DNA of 64,000 bases, taken from NCBI RefSeq assembly GCF_003332275.1, contig NZ_QOVA01000002.1:186001-250000 (forward strand), read 5' to 3'. This stretch comes from Edaphovirga cremea. Lineage in GTDB: Bacteria; Pseudomonadota; Gammaproteobacteria; Enterobacterales; Enterobacteriaceae. Of the stretch, positions 50,372-62,041 are shown piece by piece (positions within the stretch are counted from its first letter, which is position 1; each line of letters starts with the position of its first letter). The notes under the pieces were generated by a model. It did not search any database, was not told the origin of the DNA, and saw only the letters and a program-made list of their open reading frames with translations. The position numbers and the translations under genes were made by a program.

Positions 50372-52033
50372 TTAATCTTGTATCCAGTAAATGGCTTCAA
50401 ACGGACGCAATGTCAGCGTTGCCGGTGCAGAGATTGCATCCGCATAGTTGCTCATCAGCACTCGCCACGTTCCGCCTGCGGGTAAAGTTTGCGCATCCCA
50501 ATGCTGGGGTTCGGCACTGAGATTAGCCAGCACCAGCAATTTCTGGCCATCCCCATTGCGTTGATAACACCACACCGACGGATGCTCCGGCAACAAGTCG
50601 TGATAATCGCCGAAGGTGAGCAGTGGAATCTGCTTACGCAGGACAATCAATTGCTGATAGGTGTAAAACACGGAGTCGGTATCCGTCAATGCCTGCACCG
50701 TATTGATCTGCGGGTAGTTGGCGCAAGGTTCAATCCACGGCGTGCCTGCGCTGAATCCTGCATTTTTACTGTCGTCCCACTGCATCGGTGTGCGGCCATT
50801 GTCTCGGGATTTAGTGCGCAAAATTGCCAGCAATTGTTCTTCACTCTGGCCTGCGGCCTTGAGTTCCGCGAACATATTCAGGCTTTCGACATCGCGGTAG
50901 TGATTGAGATGTGTATAACCCGGATTGGTCATACCGATCTCTTCGCCCTGATAGATGTAAGGTGTACCTTGCATACCGTGCAGCACCATTGCCAGCATTT
51001 TGGCGGCCGGTACCCGCAATTCCCCTTCATCGCCAAAGCGTGAAACGATGCGCGGCTGATCGTGGTTACACCAGAACAGCGCATTCCAGGCATAGCCATG
51101 CATCCCTTGCTGCCACTGGTTGAAAAGCTGTTTAAGCTGCACAAAGTCCGGTTTGGCCAGCGTCCATTTATCGCCATTCGGATAATCCACTTTCAGGTGA
51201 TGAAAGTTGAAGGTCATCGACAATTCGCTGCCATCGAGTGCGCCATAGCGGCGGCAGCTTTCCAGACTGGTGGAGGACATCTCGCCTACGGTCATCAACC
51301 CTCTGGGCTGAAAGACTTCGCGGCTGAACTCCTGCAAAAACTCATGGATACGTGGGCCATCGGTATAGAAACGGCGGCCATCACCACGATCGTCATTTGG
51401 GAAATCCTGCTGTTTGGACACCAGGTTAATCACGTCCAAACGCAGGCCATCAATACCTTTATCAGCCCAGAACTCGCAGACCTTCTTCAACTCATCGCGG
51501 ACGGGCGGATGTTCCCAATTGAGATCGGCCTGCTCGGTGGCGAACAGGTGCAAATAATACTGGCCGCTGGCTGCGTGCCATTGCCAGGCATTGCCGCCAA
51601 ATTTTGAGCGCCAGTTGTTGGGCAGCCCATCGCCTTCGCCATCGCGCCAAATATAAAACTGACGATAAGGACTGTGGATGTCCTGCGACTGCTGGAACCA
51701 TTCATGTTGCGTCGACGTGTGGTTAAACACCATATCCATCACGAGGCGAATGCCACGCTGATGTGCTGCGGCGATCAGGGTATCCATATCATCCATGGTG
51801 CCATAGGCCGGATCGATGGCGCAGTAATCCGCCACGTCATAGCCATTATCCACTTGCGGTGAGAGATAGACCGGCGTTAACCAGATAGCATCAACACCAA
51901 GTTGTTGCAGATAGTCGAGACGACGTGTTACCCCGGCGATATCGCCAAAGCCGTTGCCGGTACTGTCCTGGAAACTCTTCGGATAGATTTGGTAGATAAC
52001 ACCATTTTGCCACCAGGGGAGGGATGTTTTCAT
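50372..52033 (-). CDS. treC: Trehalose-6-phosphate hydrolase TreC
   Basis: A 553-residue GH13 alpha-amylase-family enzyme that splits trehalose-6-phosphate into glucose and glucose-6-phosphate. The (beta/alpha)8 barrel shows the conserved regions DMVFNHTS, GLRLDVINLVSK (nucleophile Asp), VGEMSS (acid/base Glu) and FWCNHDQPR. It begins MKTSLPWWQNGVIYQIYPKS, the family start. It is 75 bp downstream of treB and so forms the treBC operon. Confidence 0.95.
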   Translation of the reverse strand: MKTSLPWWQNGVIYQIYPKSFQDSTGNGFGDIAGVTRRLDYLQQLGVDAIWLTPVYLSPQVDNGYDVADYCAIDPAYGTMDDMDTLIAAAHQRGIRLVMDMVFNHTSTQHEWFQQSQDIHSPYRQFYIWRDGEGDGLPNNWRSKFGGNAWQWHAASGQYYLHLFATEQADLNWEHPPVRDELKKVCEFWADKGIDGLRLDVINLVSKQQDFPNDDRGDGRRFYTDGPRIHEFLQEFSREVFQPRGLMTVGEMSSTSLESCRRYGALDGSELSMTFNFHHLKVDYPNGDKWTLAKPDFVQLKQLFNQWQQGMHGYAWNALFWCNHDQPRIVSRFGDEGELRVPAAKMLAMVLHGMQGTPYIYQGEEIGMTNPGYTHLNHYRDVESLNMFAELKAAGQSEEQLLAILRTKSRDNGRTPMQWDDSKNAGFSAGTPWIEPCANYPQINTVQALTDTDSVFYTYQQLIVLRKQIPLLTFGDYHDLLPEHPSVWCYQRNGDGQKLLVLANLSAEPQHWDAQTLPAGGTWRVLMSNYADAISAPATLTLRPFEAIYWIQD

Positions 52034-52108
52034 CGGAACGACTCTCTTTCATCAAAGTAGGTAAAAACTGCGCGGCCTTAACACCGCGCAGTTACAGGGT
52101 ATAGCGGA

Positions 52109-53527
52109 TTACACGATTAACAATTTACCGGTGCGCAGCTTGCGCTTGTAGACCAACATGGTCAGCAGCAATGGGATCACAATGGCAACCAGCATGGCGA
52201 GGGAGAAAATTCCCCAGAATTGCGGTTTGATGGACAGGATGCCTGGCAGACCGCCAACACCAATACCGTTGGCCGTGACGCCCGCGAGACCGCACATCAG
52301 AGAAGCAACGGCGGAACCGATCATGGCGCATAACATCGGGAAGCGATATTTCAGGTTTATCCCGTACATGGCCGGTTCGGTGACGCCAAGGAATGCTGAA
52401 ATCGCAGCGGGAACAGACACTTCGCGCTCATTCTCTTTTCTGCTGACGATAATGATACCGACAACGGCTGATGCCTGAGCGATGTTGGAAATGGCAATCA
52501 GTGGCCAAACTGGCGTACCACCCATGCTCTGAATCATCTGCATATCGATTGCCAGCGTGGTTTGGTGTACACCGGTTATGACCAGCGGGGCATACAGGAA
52601 ACCAAACAGGGCTGCGCCAATCGGTGCAAAGCTGCCGGTCATGACGGCTTTCACTGCCCAGGCAACGCCGTCACCGATCATGCGACCAAATGGCCCGATC
52701 AATGTATGCGCCAGGAACACCGCCAGAATCAGTGAAACAACCGGGACGATGACCAGATAGAGATAATCCGGCACGATGCGTTTCAAACGGGTTTCGATAT
52801 AACCGAGTGCGACACCTGCCAGCATGGAGGGGATAACCTGCGCCTGATAACCCACTTTTTCAATGGTAAACCAACCGAAGTTCCACACATCCGGGATTTG
52901 CTGGCCGAGCAGGTAGGAATTCATTAATTGCGGTGAAACCAGGGTGATCCCCAGCACGATACCGAGAATGGGCGTGCCGCCCATTTTCCTCACGGTCGAC
53001 CAACAGATTCCCACTGGCAGATAGAAGAAGATCGCTTCACCCAGCAGCCACAGGAAGTCGTAAATGGTTTTCCACAAAGGATGCATCTGCGCCAGCGTCA
53101 ATCCGCCGCTCATCGGGATATCACCAATGACGTTACGGAAACCGAGGATCAAACCCCCACTGATCAGCGCAGGTAACAGTGGGAAGAAAATTTCGGCGAA
53201 GTGCGAGATACCGCGTTCGAACCAGGTCATATTTTGCCGGGCAGCCACTTTGGCCTGCTCTTTATTGGCTTCATTCTGACCGGTTTTGGCAATCAGCGCC
53301 TGATAGTATTCACCGACTTCCGGGCCAATAACGACCTGAAATTGCCCAGCATTGGTGAAACACCCCTTTACCATCCGCAGTTCTTCAATAGCTTTGGGGT
53401 CGGCTTTTGCCGGGTCGTTGAGCACAAAACGCAGACGGGTAATGCAATGGGTCACGGTAGCAATATTGCCACTGCCTCCCACCAGTTCAATAAGTTTGGT
53501 GACATCTTCTTGGTTTACTTTGCTCAT
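52109..53527 (-). CDS. treB: Trehalose-specific PTS enzyme IIBC (TreB)
   Basis: A 472-residue PTS permease. The IIB domain has the phosphorylated Cys in ATVTHCITRLRFVLND (Cys near residue 28). The IIC membrane domain (about 105-470) has roughly ten helices and GVTEPAMYGINLKYRF. It imports trehalose as trehalose-6-phosphate; the IIA function usually comes from the glucose enzyme Crr, not encoded here. AAGGGT precedes the ATG. Control by TreR and CRP is suggested by sites upstream. Confidence 0.95.
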   Translation of the reverse strand: MSKVNQEDVTKLIELVGGSGNIATVTHCITRLRFVLNDPAKADPKAIEELRMVKGCFTNAGQFQVVIGPEVGEYYQALIAKTGQNEANKEQAKVAARQNMTWFERGISHFAEIFFPLLPALISGGLILGFRNVIGDIPMSGGLTLAQMHPLWKTIYDFLWLLGEAIFFYLPVGICWSTVRKMGGTPILGIVLGITLVSPQLMNSYLLGQQIPDVWNFGWFTIEKVGYQAQVIPSMLAGVALGYIETRLKRIVPDYLYLVIVPVVSLILAVFLAHTLIGPFGRMIGDGVAWAVKAVMTGSFAPIGAALFGFLYAPLVITGVHQTTLAIDMQMIQSMGGTPVWPLIAISNIAQASAVVGIIIVSRKENEREVSVPAAISAFLGVTEPAMYGINLKYRFPMLCAMIGSAVASLMCGLAGVTANGIGVGGLPGILSIKPQFWGIFSLAMLVAIVIPLLLTMLVYKRKLRTGKLLIV

Positions 53528-53726
53528 TTTAGACCCTTCATACTTGAAGTTGCAGGGGTGTTAGCACGGTCACAAACCCGAATCACTGACCTGTGTCAGC
53601 TCATCGGGATTCGCACGCTTGCTTCCTACCTGCATCTCCAATTACTTTGGGTAGACCCCTTATTATTTGGGGATAGAGGCAGGGATAAGATGGAATAAGC
53701 ATAGCGCGTGATCTGGTATTTTGAAC

Positions 53727-53740
53727 TGGGAACGTTCCCA
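53727..53740. promoter_or_regulatory. TreR operator upstream of treB
   Basis: A perfect 14-bp palindrome TGGGAACGTTCCCA with the central CG typical of LacI/GalR-family operators, 200 bp upstream of treB and 99 bp beyond the treR stop. Confidence 0.75.
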
Positions 53741-53743
53741 TTT

Positions 53744-53759
53744 TGTAGAGAGGATCACA
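53744..53759. promoter_or_regulatory. Candidate CRP site of treBC
   Basis: TGTAG-AGAGGA-TCACA has one perfect half-site and two mismatches in the other. It lies 3 bp beyond the TreR operator, on the upstream side for treB. E. coli treBC is CRP-dependent, which supports the reading. Confidence 0.4.
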
Positions 53760-53838
53760 ATCTTTGCTTTTTCAGATAGAGAAAACGGAGTCATCCACAC
53801 GAAGGGCGATCGGCCCCTTTACACAGAAGGGGCGAGGA

Positions 53839-54786
53839 TCAGACTAATTTACAGGGAACAATAATATGTTGTTGCTCGGCATGGTGAACCAACTGTGCGA
53901 GCAGTTGTTGCGCCGCCTGGATCCCGGCATAACCATAGCCCAACTCGACGGTGAACGTTGTCGGAAACAGAAAACCCAACAGCGGGTTATTGCCAATACC
54001 ACAGACCTGGATCGTGTTGCGATCATGCTGCTGCAAATATTTTACAACACCCAACGCGATGGTATCTGAGGCGCAAATTATCGCGCTGGTCTGTGGTTGC
54101 AGGACATCGGGCGTATGCTGGAAACCGCTTTGGTAGCTGAGTTCACCCAGGGCAACGGTGGCATCAAGCCCATGGGTTTCGCAGTAGCTCTGATATGCCT
54201 GATAGCGCCGCATCCCTGTTGTGGCATCGGCCTGATTCACACCAATATAGCTGATGTGCCTGTGACCCTTTTCGCGCAAGATTTCCATCAGCAGATGCAC
54301 GGCTCCAGCATCGTCATAACAGACCGAAGAGAGGCTGGAATATTCACGTGCCAGCACCACCATTTTATCTCGCCAGTCACCGAATTTGCTTTCATCCAGA
54401 CCGGTAAAACCGAACAGGATCACACCATCGACGTTACGCTGGTGCAAAATGTGCAGATGCTCATCGACCAGATCTGGCCTGAACTGGCTCTCCATCACGA
54501 TAGGATCGTAGCCGTGCTGATAAAACAGCGGCAGCATGGCTCGCACGGCCTGGTTTTCAGACGGTGAATCAAGGCGCGACACAATAATCCCGACAACTTT
54601 ATCGCTCTGTCCGCGCATGGCCCGTGCTGATTTCGACGGCGTGAAACCTTGTTGGCGAATCACCTCTTCGATGCGTTCGCGGGTCTGCGGACTGACGCTG
54701 CCTTCGTTATTGATCACGCGCGAGACAGTGGATTTACCCACGCCGCTCAAGCGGGCGATATCTTTAATTGTCAGACGATTTTGCAT
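53839..54786 (-). CDS. treR: Trehalose operon repressor TreR (LacI family)
   Basis: A 315-residue LacI/GalR-type repressor. The N-terminal helix-turn-helix and hinge are clear (LTIKDIARLSGVGKSTVSRV), followed by a periplasmic-binding-protein-like effector domain; E. coli TreR senses trehalose-6-phosphate. It lies upstream of treBC with a separate ribosome-binding region. A GCCCCTT/AAGGGGC hairpin (53813-53833) follows its stop, lacking a T tract. Confidence 0.93.
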   Translation of the reverse strand: MQNRLTIKDIARLSGVGKSTVSRVINNEGSVSPQTRERIEEVIRQQGFTPSKSARAMRGQSDKVVGIIVSRLDSPSENQAVRAMLPLFYQHGYDPIVMESQFRPDLVDEHLHILHQRNVDGVILFGFTGLDESKFGDWRDKMVVLAREYSSLSSVCYDDAGAVHLLMEILREKGHRHISYIGVNQADATTGMRRYQAYQSYCETHGLDATVALGELSYQSGFQHTPDVLQPQTSAIICASDTIALGVVKYLQQHDRNTIQVCGIGNNPLLGFLFPTTFTVELGYGYAGIQAAQQLLAQLVHHAEQQHIIVPCKLV

Positions 54787-54941
54787 GGTTTACTTACTAT
54801 TGAGGTTGTAGGGCGTAAACTCCTGGCATTGCCCAAACCAGCGGGCAATGGCGAATCGGGTAGATAATTCAGTTTACTGTCTGCCGACGCTCTACGCACC
54901 CCTTATCAACCAAGGGCGAGAATGCCATTGTTTTCCTCAGA

Positions 54942-55931
54942 TTAGTGGGAGGCTGGTGCATCAGCCGGGAAAATAACGCCGGTCTGGCGGCGGATTTCAG
55001 TCAGAAGCTTGGCCGTAATGCGTGATACTTCAAGCCCGGCGTGCTCTACCTGATGATTTTCAATCAGATTGGCAAAGGTCTCGGCCTCATACAGCATGGT
55101 ATTGATATGCTGGGGTTGGGTGAGATCCAGGCGCTGGCCGCCCCGTGGCGTAAAGGCAATGGACTGGCACTCAGATATTTTTTCGATCTCCAACGTCCCC
55201 TCTTCACCCTGAATTTCGCTCGGCAAAGCAGAATCACTGACTTTGGAGTGAGAAATCAGCGCATCAAAATCACCATAATTCAGGAAAACCGTGCCGTGTC
55301 CGTCTACACCGCTCTCAAGCAGGGTTGCGCTGGCCGTCACTGACTTTGGCTCGCCCCACAAGGCGACGGCGCTCGCCAGACAGTAGTAACCAATGTCCAT
55401 AATCGAACCATTGGAAAATGCAGGATTAAACGTATTTGGATTCTCCCCTGCCAGATAGCGTGGGTAGCGTGATGAGTATTGGCAATAACTGAGGTAGGCT
55501 TTGCGCAGCGTACCCACTCGGGACAGTGCATTTTTAATATGCAGGAAATTTGGCAGCCAGGCCGTCTTAAAGGCTTCAAACAGTACCACATCATTTTCTT
55601 TGGCACAGGCAATCATGCTTTCCGCCTCGGCCAGGGTTGAGGCCAGCGGCTTTTCGCAAATGACATGTTTCTTGTGGCTCAGGAAGAGTAGGGACTGTTG
55701 ACAGTGCAGCGAGTTGGGGCTGGCGATATAGACCGCATCAATGACATCTGATGACGCCATTTCCTCCAACGAATCGAAATAGTGCTTAACGGGATAATCT
55801 GCACCAAACGCCCGCGCCTTTTCCAGATCCCGTGAATAAATCGCGGCCAGCTTCATTTTGCCGCTTTCATGGGCAGCATCAATAAAACGCTGAGTGATCC
55901 AATTGGTACCGACAACCGCAAAGCGAATCAT
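54942..55931 (-). CDS. ygjR: Gfo/Idh/MocA-family oxidoreductase YgjR
   Basis: A 329-residue NAD(P)-dependent dehydrogenase-like protein. It has an N-terminal Rossmann fold (RFAVVGTNWITQRFID), the catalytic-type motif VICEKPLAS, and a C-terminal sandwich domain with AFSNGSIMDIGYYCLASA. It matches E. coli YgjR. Start 55931 (MIRFAVVG) follows GGAG; an earlier in-frame ATG adds seven residues. The substrate is unknown. Confidence 0.88.
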   Translation of the reverse strand: MIRFAVVGTNWITQRFIDAAHESGKMKLAAIYSRDLEKARAFGADYPVKHYFDSLEEMASSDVIDAVYIASPNSLHCQQSLLFLSHKKHVICEKPLASTLAEAESMIACAKENDVVLFEAFKTAWLPNFLHIKNALSRVGTLRKAYLSYCQYSSRYPRYLAGENPNTFNPAFSNGSIMDIGYYCLASAVALWGEPKSVTASATLLESGVDGHGTVFLNYGDFDALISHSKVSDSALPSEIQGEEGTLEIEKISECQSIAFTPRGGQRLDLTQPQHINTMLYEAETFANLIENHQVEHAGLEVSRITAKLLTEIRRQTGVIFPADAPASH

Positions 55932-55959
55932 ATGTAACTCCATTTTCTGCACAAAGGTA

Positions 55960-56466
55960 TCAGCCGTATAGCTTGCCGAAAAGCGAAAGGTGCGTCAGGT
56001 ATAACCGGGTATCAAACTCTAACTGATGATAATCGGGATCCATATGACAACACAGACTATAGAACGATTTGTTGTGTTCTTTTTCTTTCAGGTGCGCCAA
56101 TTCATGTACCACGATCATGCGTAAAAGGGCTTCGGGAGCACACTTAAACACCGTGGCAACACGAATCTCCGCTTTTGCCTTCAGCTTGTTACCCTGAACG
56201 CGGGAAATCGCCGTATGCAGACCCAGGGCATGCTTCATCACCTGTATTTTGTTGTCATAGGCGACCTTGCTCAATGGCGCGGCATTGCGCAAGAATTGAT
56301 TCTTGATATCTATTGTATATTGATAGAGCGACTTGTCGGTCGTGAAATCATGCGGTTCGGGATAACGCTGCAGCAGAACAGTGCCTAATCGCTGCTGGCT
56401 GATTAACTGGCGAACCTGGGTTTGAAGCGGGTCAGGGTAGCCTTGTAAATAAGTCAGTTCCTGCAT
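55960..56466 (-). CDS. ygjP: YgjP-like metallopeptidase-domain protein
   Basis: A 168-residue protein of the YgjP/WLM family. The zinc-site motif is VVHELAHLKEKEHNKSFY (HExxH with a third His), near residues 120-137. It matches E. coli YgjP in size and order. The protease role is predicted from the motif only. It is 28 bp upstream of ygjR on the same strand and divergent from rlmG. Confidence 0.88.
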   Translation of the reverse strand: MQELTYLQGYPDPLQTQVRQLISQQRLGTVLLQRYPEPHDFTTDKSLYQYTIDIKNQFLRNAAPLSKVAYDNKIQVMKHALGLHTAISRVQGNKLKAKAEIRVATVFKCAPEALLRMIVVHELAHLKEKEHNKSFYSLCCHMDPDYHQLEFDTRLYLTHLSLFGKLYG

Positions 56467-56639
56467 CTCTATTCTGCGTACTCTTAGATGAAAACGAAAA
56501 AAAGTTGGCGTTCATTGTAAGGCGTTTTGTTGTGCAAACCATGATGAAGCCACATTAAGTCAGTTTTAACCGAAAAAACATTTTACTGACAGGCAAATTT
56601 AAGGGATAAACAGCCCAAATTTATTATTCAGGAGGGGCG

Positions 56640-57779
56640 ATGAGCCAATTCGAACTGGGAACACTGCGCCTTGAACTGGAGCGTTACCCGCAACAGGAAA
56701 ATTCCACCCAACTGCAAGCCTGGGAAGCGGCCGATGAATATCTGCTGCAATCCATTGATACGCAGAATCTTTCAGGGCGACCAGTGCTGATTTTCAACGA
56801 CACTTTTGGTGCGCTGGCTTGTGCATTGCAAGAGTTTGCCCCGTTCAGCAGCAGCGACTCTTACATGAGTCAATTGGCGACGCGGCATAATCTTGAATTG
56901 AACGGGATTGATCCTGGGCAAGTGACCCTGCTTGGCAGCCTCGACGACTTGCCCGATGCACCCGCACTGGTGATTTTCAGGATACCCAAGACGCTGGCGT
57001 TGCTCGAGCATCAGTTGCAGGCGCTGCGTAATGTGGTGAAACCCGACACGGTGATCATTGCTGGTGCGAAGGCCCGTGACGTTCACAACTCGACGATGCA
57101 ACTTTTTGAACGCATCATTGGACCCACCAAGACCAGTCTGGCGTGGAAAAAAGCGCGATTGATTCACTGCACGGTGGCTGATTTACCGCAGGCGGATACA
57201 CCCATTGTCAGCGAATGGCCGTTGGTTGGCACCCAGTATCAGATCGTGAATCAGGCGAATGTGTTTTCCCGCACCGGGCTGGACATCGGCGCGCGTTTCT
57301 TCATGCAGTATTTGCCACACGATCTGACCGGGCGCATCGCCGATCTGGGCTGTGGCAATGGCATCATTGGCCTGATTGCGCTTGAGCAAAATCCGCAGGC
57401 CGAAATGCTGTTTGTCGATGAGTCTTATATGGCGGTCGAATCCAGCCGGGCCAACGTGGAGCGTAACCTTCCGCAGGATTTGTCGCGCTGCGAATTTGAG
57501 GTCAACAACTCCCTGGCTGGCGTGGAGCGTGAAAGCCTACAGGCTGTGCTGTGCAACCCACCTTTCCATCAGTTGCACGCGGTCACCGACCACGTTGCCT
57601 GGCAGATGTTTTGCGATGCCAAGCGCTGTCTGCAATCGGGCGGCGAATTACTGATCGTAGGGAATCGCCACCTCGATTATTTCCATAAGCTCAAGCGCTT
57701 GTTTGGCAACTGTACAACCATCGACTCGAACCAGAAGTTTGTGGTGTTGCAGTCGATTAAAAACGGTTCCCAGCGCTAA
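56640..57779 (+). CDS. rlmG: 23S rRNA m2G1835 methyltransferase RlmG
   Basis: A 379-residue methyltransferase made of a degenerate N-terminal MTase-like domain and an active C-terminal one with SAM loop [16 protein letters not shown] and catalytic NPPF motif ([13 protein letters not shown]). RlmG modifies G1835 of 23S rRNA. GGAGGGG precedes the ATG. The order ygjR-ygjP-rlmG-fadH is the same as in E. coli. Confidence 0.93.
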   Translation: MSQFELGTLRLELERYPQQENSTQLQAWEAADEYLLQSIDTQNLSGRPVLIFNDTFGALACALQEFAPFSSSDSYMSQLATRHNLELNGIDPGQVTLLGSLDDLPDAPALVIFRIPKTLALLEHQLQALRNVVKPDTVIIAGAKARDVHNSTMQLFERIIGPTKTSLAWKKARLIHCTVADLPQADTPIVSEWPLVGTQYQIVNQANVFSRTGLDIGARFFMQYLPHDLTGRIADLGCGNGIIGLIALEQNPQAEMLFVDESYMAVESSRANVERNLPQDLSRCEFEVNNSLAGVERESLQAVLCNPPFHQLHAVTDHVAWQMFCDAKRCLQSGGELLIVGNRHLDYFHKLKRLFGNCTTIDSNQKFVVLQSIKNGSQR

Positions 57780-57857
57780 ACATGATATTACGTATATCAT
57801 CGCGTAAGAACATGATCGTGTAGGCACATTACCGCTGGCGAGTGGCGCAACTGTAGG

Positions 57858-60023
<2,166 letters not shown>

Positions 60024-60109
60024 TCACTTAATGTGATAGCAGTCATAAATTGCTGCCAAAAGACGTTATCGCGGAAAAATTCGCGGCTGAAAAAGCCGCG
60101 AGGAACGTT

Positions 60110-60757
60110 TTATACGAAAGCTTCTTCGCGGCGTAATACTGAACCGATAGACAACAACTCGGCATCGCTCTCCACCCCAAGTTTTTTCATGGCGTGGCGC
60201 TTCTGCGCACTGATGGTTTTGATACTGCGATTAAGCATGCGCGCAGTTTCTGTCACGTTATAGCCTGAGAAAAGGTATTTAAGCACCTTGTCTTCCCGTT
60301 CGCTTAACTGCTTGCGTAATACCGAGGGTTTTTTAATGTGCCTTTCAGGCGATTGATAATGGGTGACTGCGGGTGAAATATAATCTTTGCCACTCAGTAT
60401 GGTGCGGATCCCGGTTTCTATTTCCTGCAAACTGTCTCTTTCTGATAGCATGCCATTAACATACTTTCTTGATCTGAAGAAAAGACAAGAATCATTTATT
60501 CCTGATATAAGAACTAATTTCTTATCAGGGCTGTTCTCATAAAAATTACTGATGAAAGGAAGATGAATATTAAACATATCATCGCGAGCATTAATGACAA
60601 TAATCAGCATGTCGAAATCAAGTGATAAAGAATAAATATCTTCAATTCCAACCTGTTGGGAAATGACAAACTGCTTGCTGCGCTCATTGTTCAATAGTTG
60701 GGAGAGTCCATGCATCAGTAGGGCATTTTCCCCAGCTATGATTATTTTATATTGCAT
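60110..60757 (-). CDS. LuxR-type regulator with degenerate RcsB-like receiver
   Basis: A 215-residue protein. The N-terminal half (about 1-125) has the receiver fold length but lacks phosphorylation residues: the acidic pair is replaced by Gly-Glu (IIIAGENALLM) and the acceptor site reads MLIIVINARDD. The C-terminal LuxR/FixJ HTH (about 148-205) strongly resembles RcsB: LSEREDKVLKYLFSGYNVTE, then RSIKTISAQKRHAMKKLGVE. This suits an RcsB-auxiliary type regulator or a phosphorylation-independent factor. It is divergent from rpfF with 412 bp between. The regulatory target is inferred only from position. Confidence 0.8.
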   Translation of the reverse strand: MQYKIIIAGENALLMHGLSQLLNNERSKQFVISQQVGIEDIYSLSLDFDMLIIVINARDDMFNIHLPFISNFYENSPDKKLVLISGINDSCLFFRSRKYVNGMLSERDSLQEIETGIRTILSGKDYISPAVTHYQSPERHIKKPSVLRKQLSEREDKVLKYLFSGYNVTETARMLNRSIKTISAQKRHAMKKLGVESDAELLSIGSVLRREEAFV

Positions 60758-61169
60758 TATGACTCCTGAAACCTGCTGGTGAAGAAGAAGTGACAGTTAC
60801 GATTTTTTACAACTACGAGGGTAACTAAAATAATGACGGCTAGATCATTATCGATGCTCATAAGGCTTTCAATTAATTTGTATTGAAGAATAAATTAACC
60901 ACTGATTAATATTCCCTCTTGTCTACTAGGAATTTTTTCTTCTAATTATGCTTAACAGCATGAAAAAGTTACTTCAAATGGATTGTACAGATACCAGTAC
61001 GTCAAAAGAAAATCATGTTCGAGGTGCCATTACTGCGCAAGTGTTGCGGAATTGCCAAGGTATGAGGAATTTAAATCGCCCGTATCTCATTGAACAAATT
61101 CAGTTAAGAGTTGAGCTGGACTAGGCTGATCTTGCTTCACCCACGTTTAACTTTTATTTGGACCCCATT
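60758..61169. other. Divergent region between the LuxR-type gene and rpfF
   Basis: This 412-bp AT-rich interval should carry promoters for both genes. It contains a 54-codon frame (reported separately) and no palindromic operator that I could recognize. The rpfF ATG lacks a good ribosome-binding site. Confidence 0.45.
60960..61124 (+). CDS. Possible 54-residue small protein upstream of rpfF
   Basis: A frame beginning MKKLLQMDCTDTSTSKENHV and ending IEQIQLRVELD, 45 bp ahead of rpfF on the same strand. Composition looks protein-like, with a predicted amphipathic C-terminal helix, but I recognize no family and the ribosome-binding site is weak. It could be a leader, a small partner protein or chance. 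Confidence 0.3.
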   Translation: MKKLLQMDCTDTSTSKENHVRGAITAQVLRNCQGMRNLNRPYLIEQIQLRVELD

Positions 61170-62036
61170 ATGAATCTTATTGATCATCCAGCTTGTCGGC
61201 CCTTCAGTGAGGCGGGACATTTATCTCAAATATCAGCATTTTATGAAGAAGGCCGCAATGTGATGTGGATGATGTTACGTTCCTATCCACGTCCTTGTTT
61301 TAATCAGGCATTAATTGAAGACATTATGATGCTGGCCGATTCGGCTAAAATGTCAAAATTACCGATAGATTTTTGGGTTACCGGCTCATTGGTCCCGAAT
61401 ATTTATAATGTAGGGGGCGACCTTGATTTCTTTGTCGATATGATTAAGAACCGTAAGAAGGAGAGTCTGCGAGCTTATGCCCGGGCTTGTATTGATTGCA
61501 TCCATGCTGCGTCACGTGGGTTTGATATCGGTGCCATAACATTGGCCATGATTGAGGGAAGCGCACTTGGGGGAGGTTTTGAAGCCGCGCTGGCCCACCA
61601 TTATGTCCTGGCTCAGGATACGGCCAGGATGGGGTTTCCTGAAATAGTCTTCAATCTTTTTCCAGGAATGGGAGCCTATTCCCTGGTTAGCCGTAAAGCA
61701 GGTATGCGTTTGGCGGAAGAGCTCATTTCAACGGGGGAATCCCACACCGCTGAGTGGTATCAGGCACGGGGACTGGTTGATACCCTTTTTCAGCCAGGTG
61801 AGGGATATGTTGCGACTCGCACCTTTATTGACTCTTTGCGTCCACGGCTCAATGGGATGCGGGCGATGCTGCGAGCCCGGCAGCGGGTGTTGCAGCTATC
61901 GAAATCGGAACTGATGGAGATTACCGAGGATTGGGTGGAAGCGGCGTTCACCCTGGAGGAGAAGGATCTCAGTTACATGGAAAGATTGGTGATGCTGCAA
62001 AATCGCCACACTGCCAGTTTACGTAAAAGCGGTTGA
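61170..62036 (+). CDS. rpfF: Diffusible-signal-factor synthase RpfF (crotonase family)
   Basis: A 288-residue enoyl-CoA-hydratase-family enzyme. RpfF proteins both dehydrate 3-hydroxyacyl-ACP and hydrolyse the thioester, making cis-2-enoic fatty-acid signals (DSF/BDSF). Both catalytic glutamates are present: Glu138 in EGSALGGGFEAALAHH and Glu158 in GFPEIVFNLFPGMGAY, 20 residues apart as in Xanthomonas RpfF (141 and 161). The RNVMWMML and PNIYNVGGDLDFFV regions also fit. ATG 61170 is preferred over an in-frame TTG 12 nt upstream. It faces rpfR with only 5 bp between stops. Confidence 0.92.
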   Translation: MNLIDHPACRPFSEAGHLSQISAFYEEGRNVMWMMLRSYPRPCFNQALIEDIMMLADSAKMSKLPIDFWVTGSLVPNIYNVGGDLDFFVDMIKNRKKESLRAYARACIDCIHAASRGFDIGAITLAMIEGSALGGGFEAALAHHYVLAQDTARMGFPEIVFNLFPGMGAYSLVSRKAGMRLAEELISTGESHTAEWYQARGLVDTLFQPGEGYVATRTFIDSLRPRLNGMRAMLRARQRVLQLSKSELMEITEDWVEAAFTLEEKDLSYMERLVMLQNRHTASLRKSG

Positions 62037-62041
62037 ATGAT

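Noticed and set aside
53813-53833. Hairpin after treR as a terminator
   Set aside because: Good 7-bp stem but no T tract on the treR strand, so not listed as a terminator.
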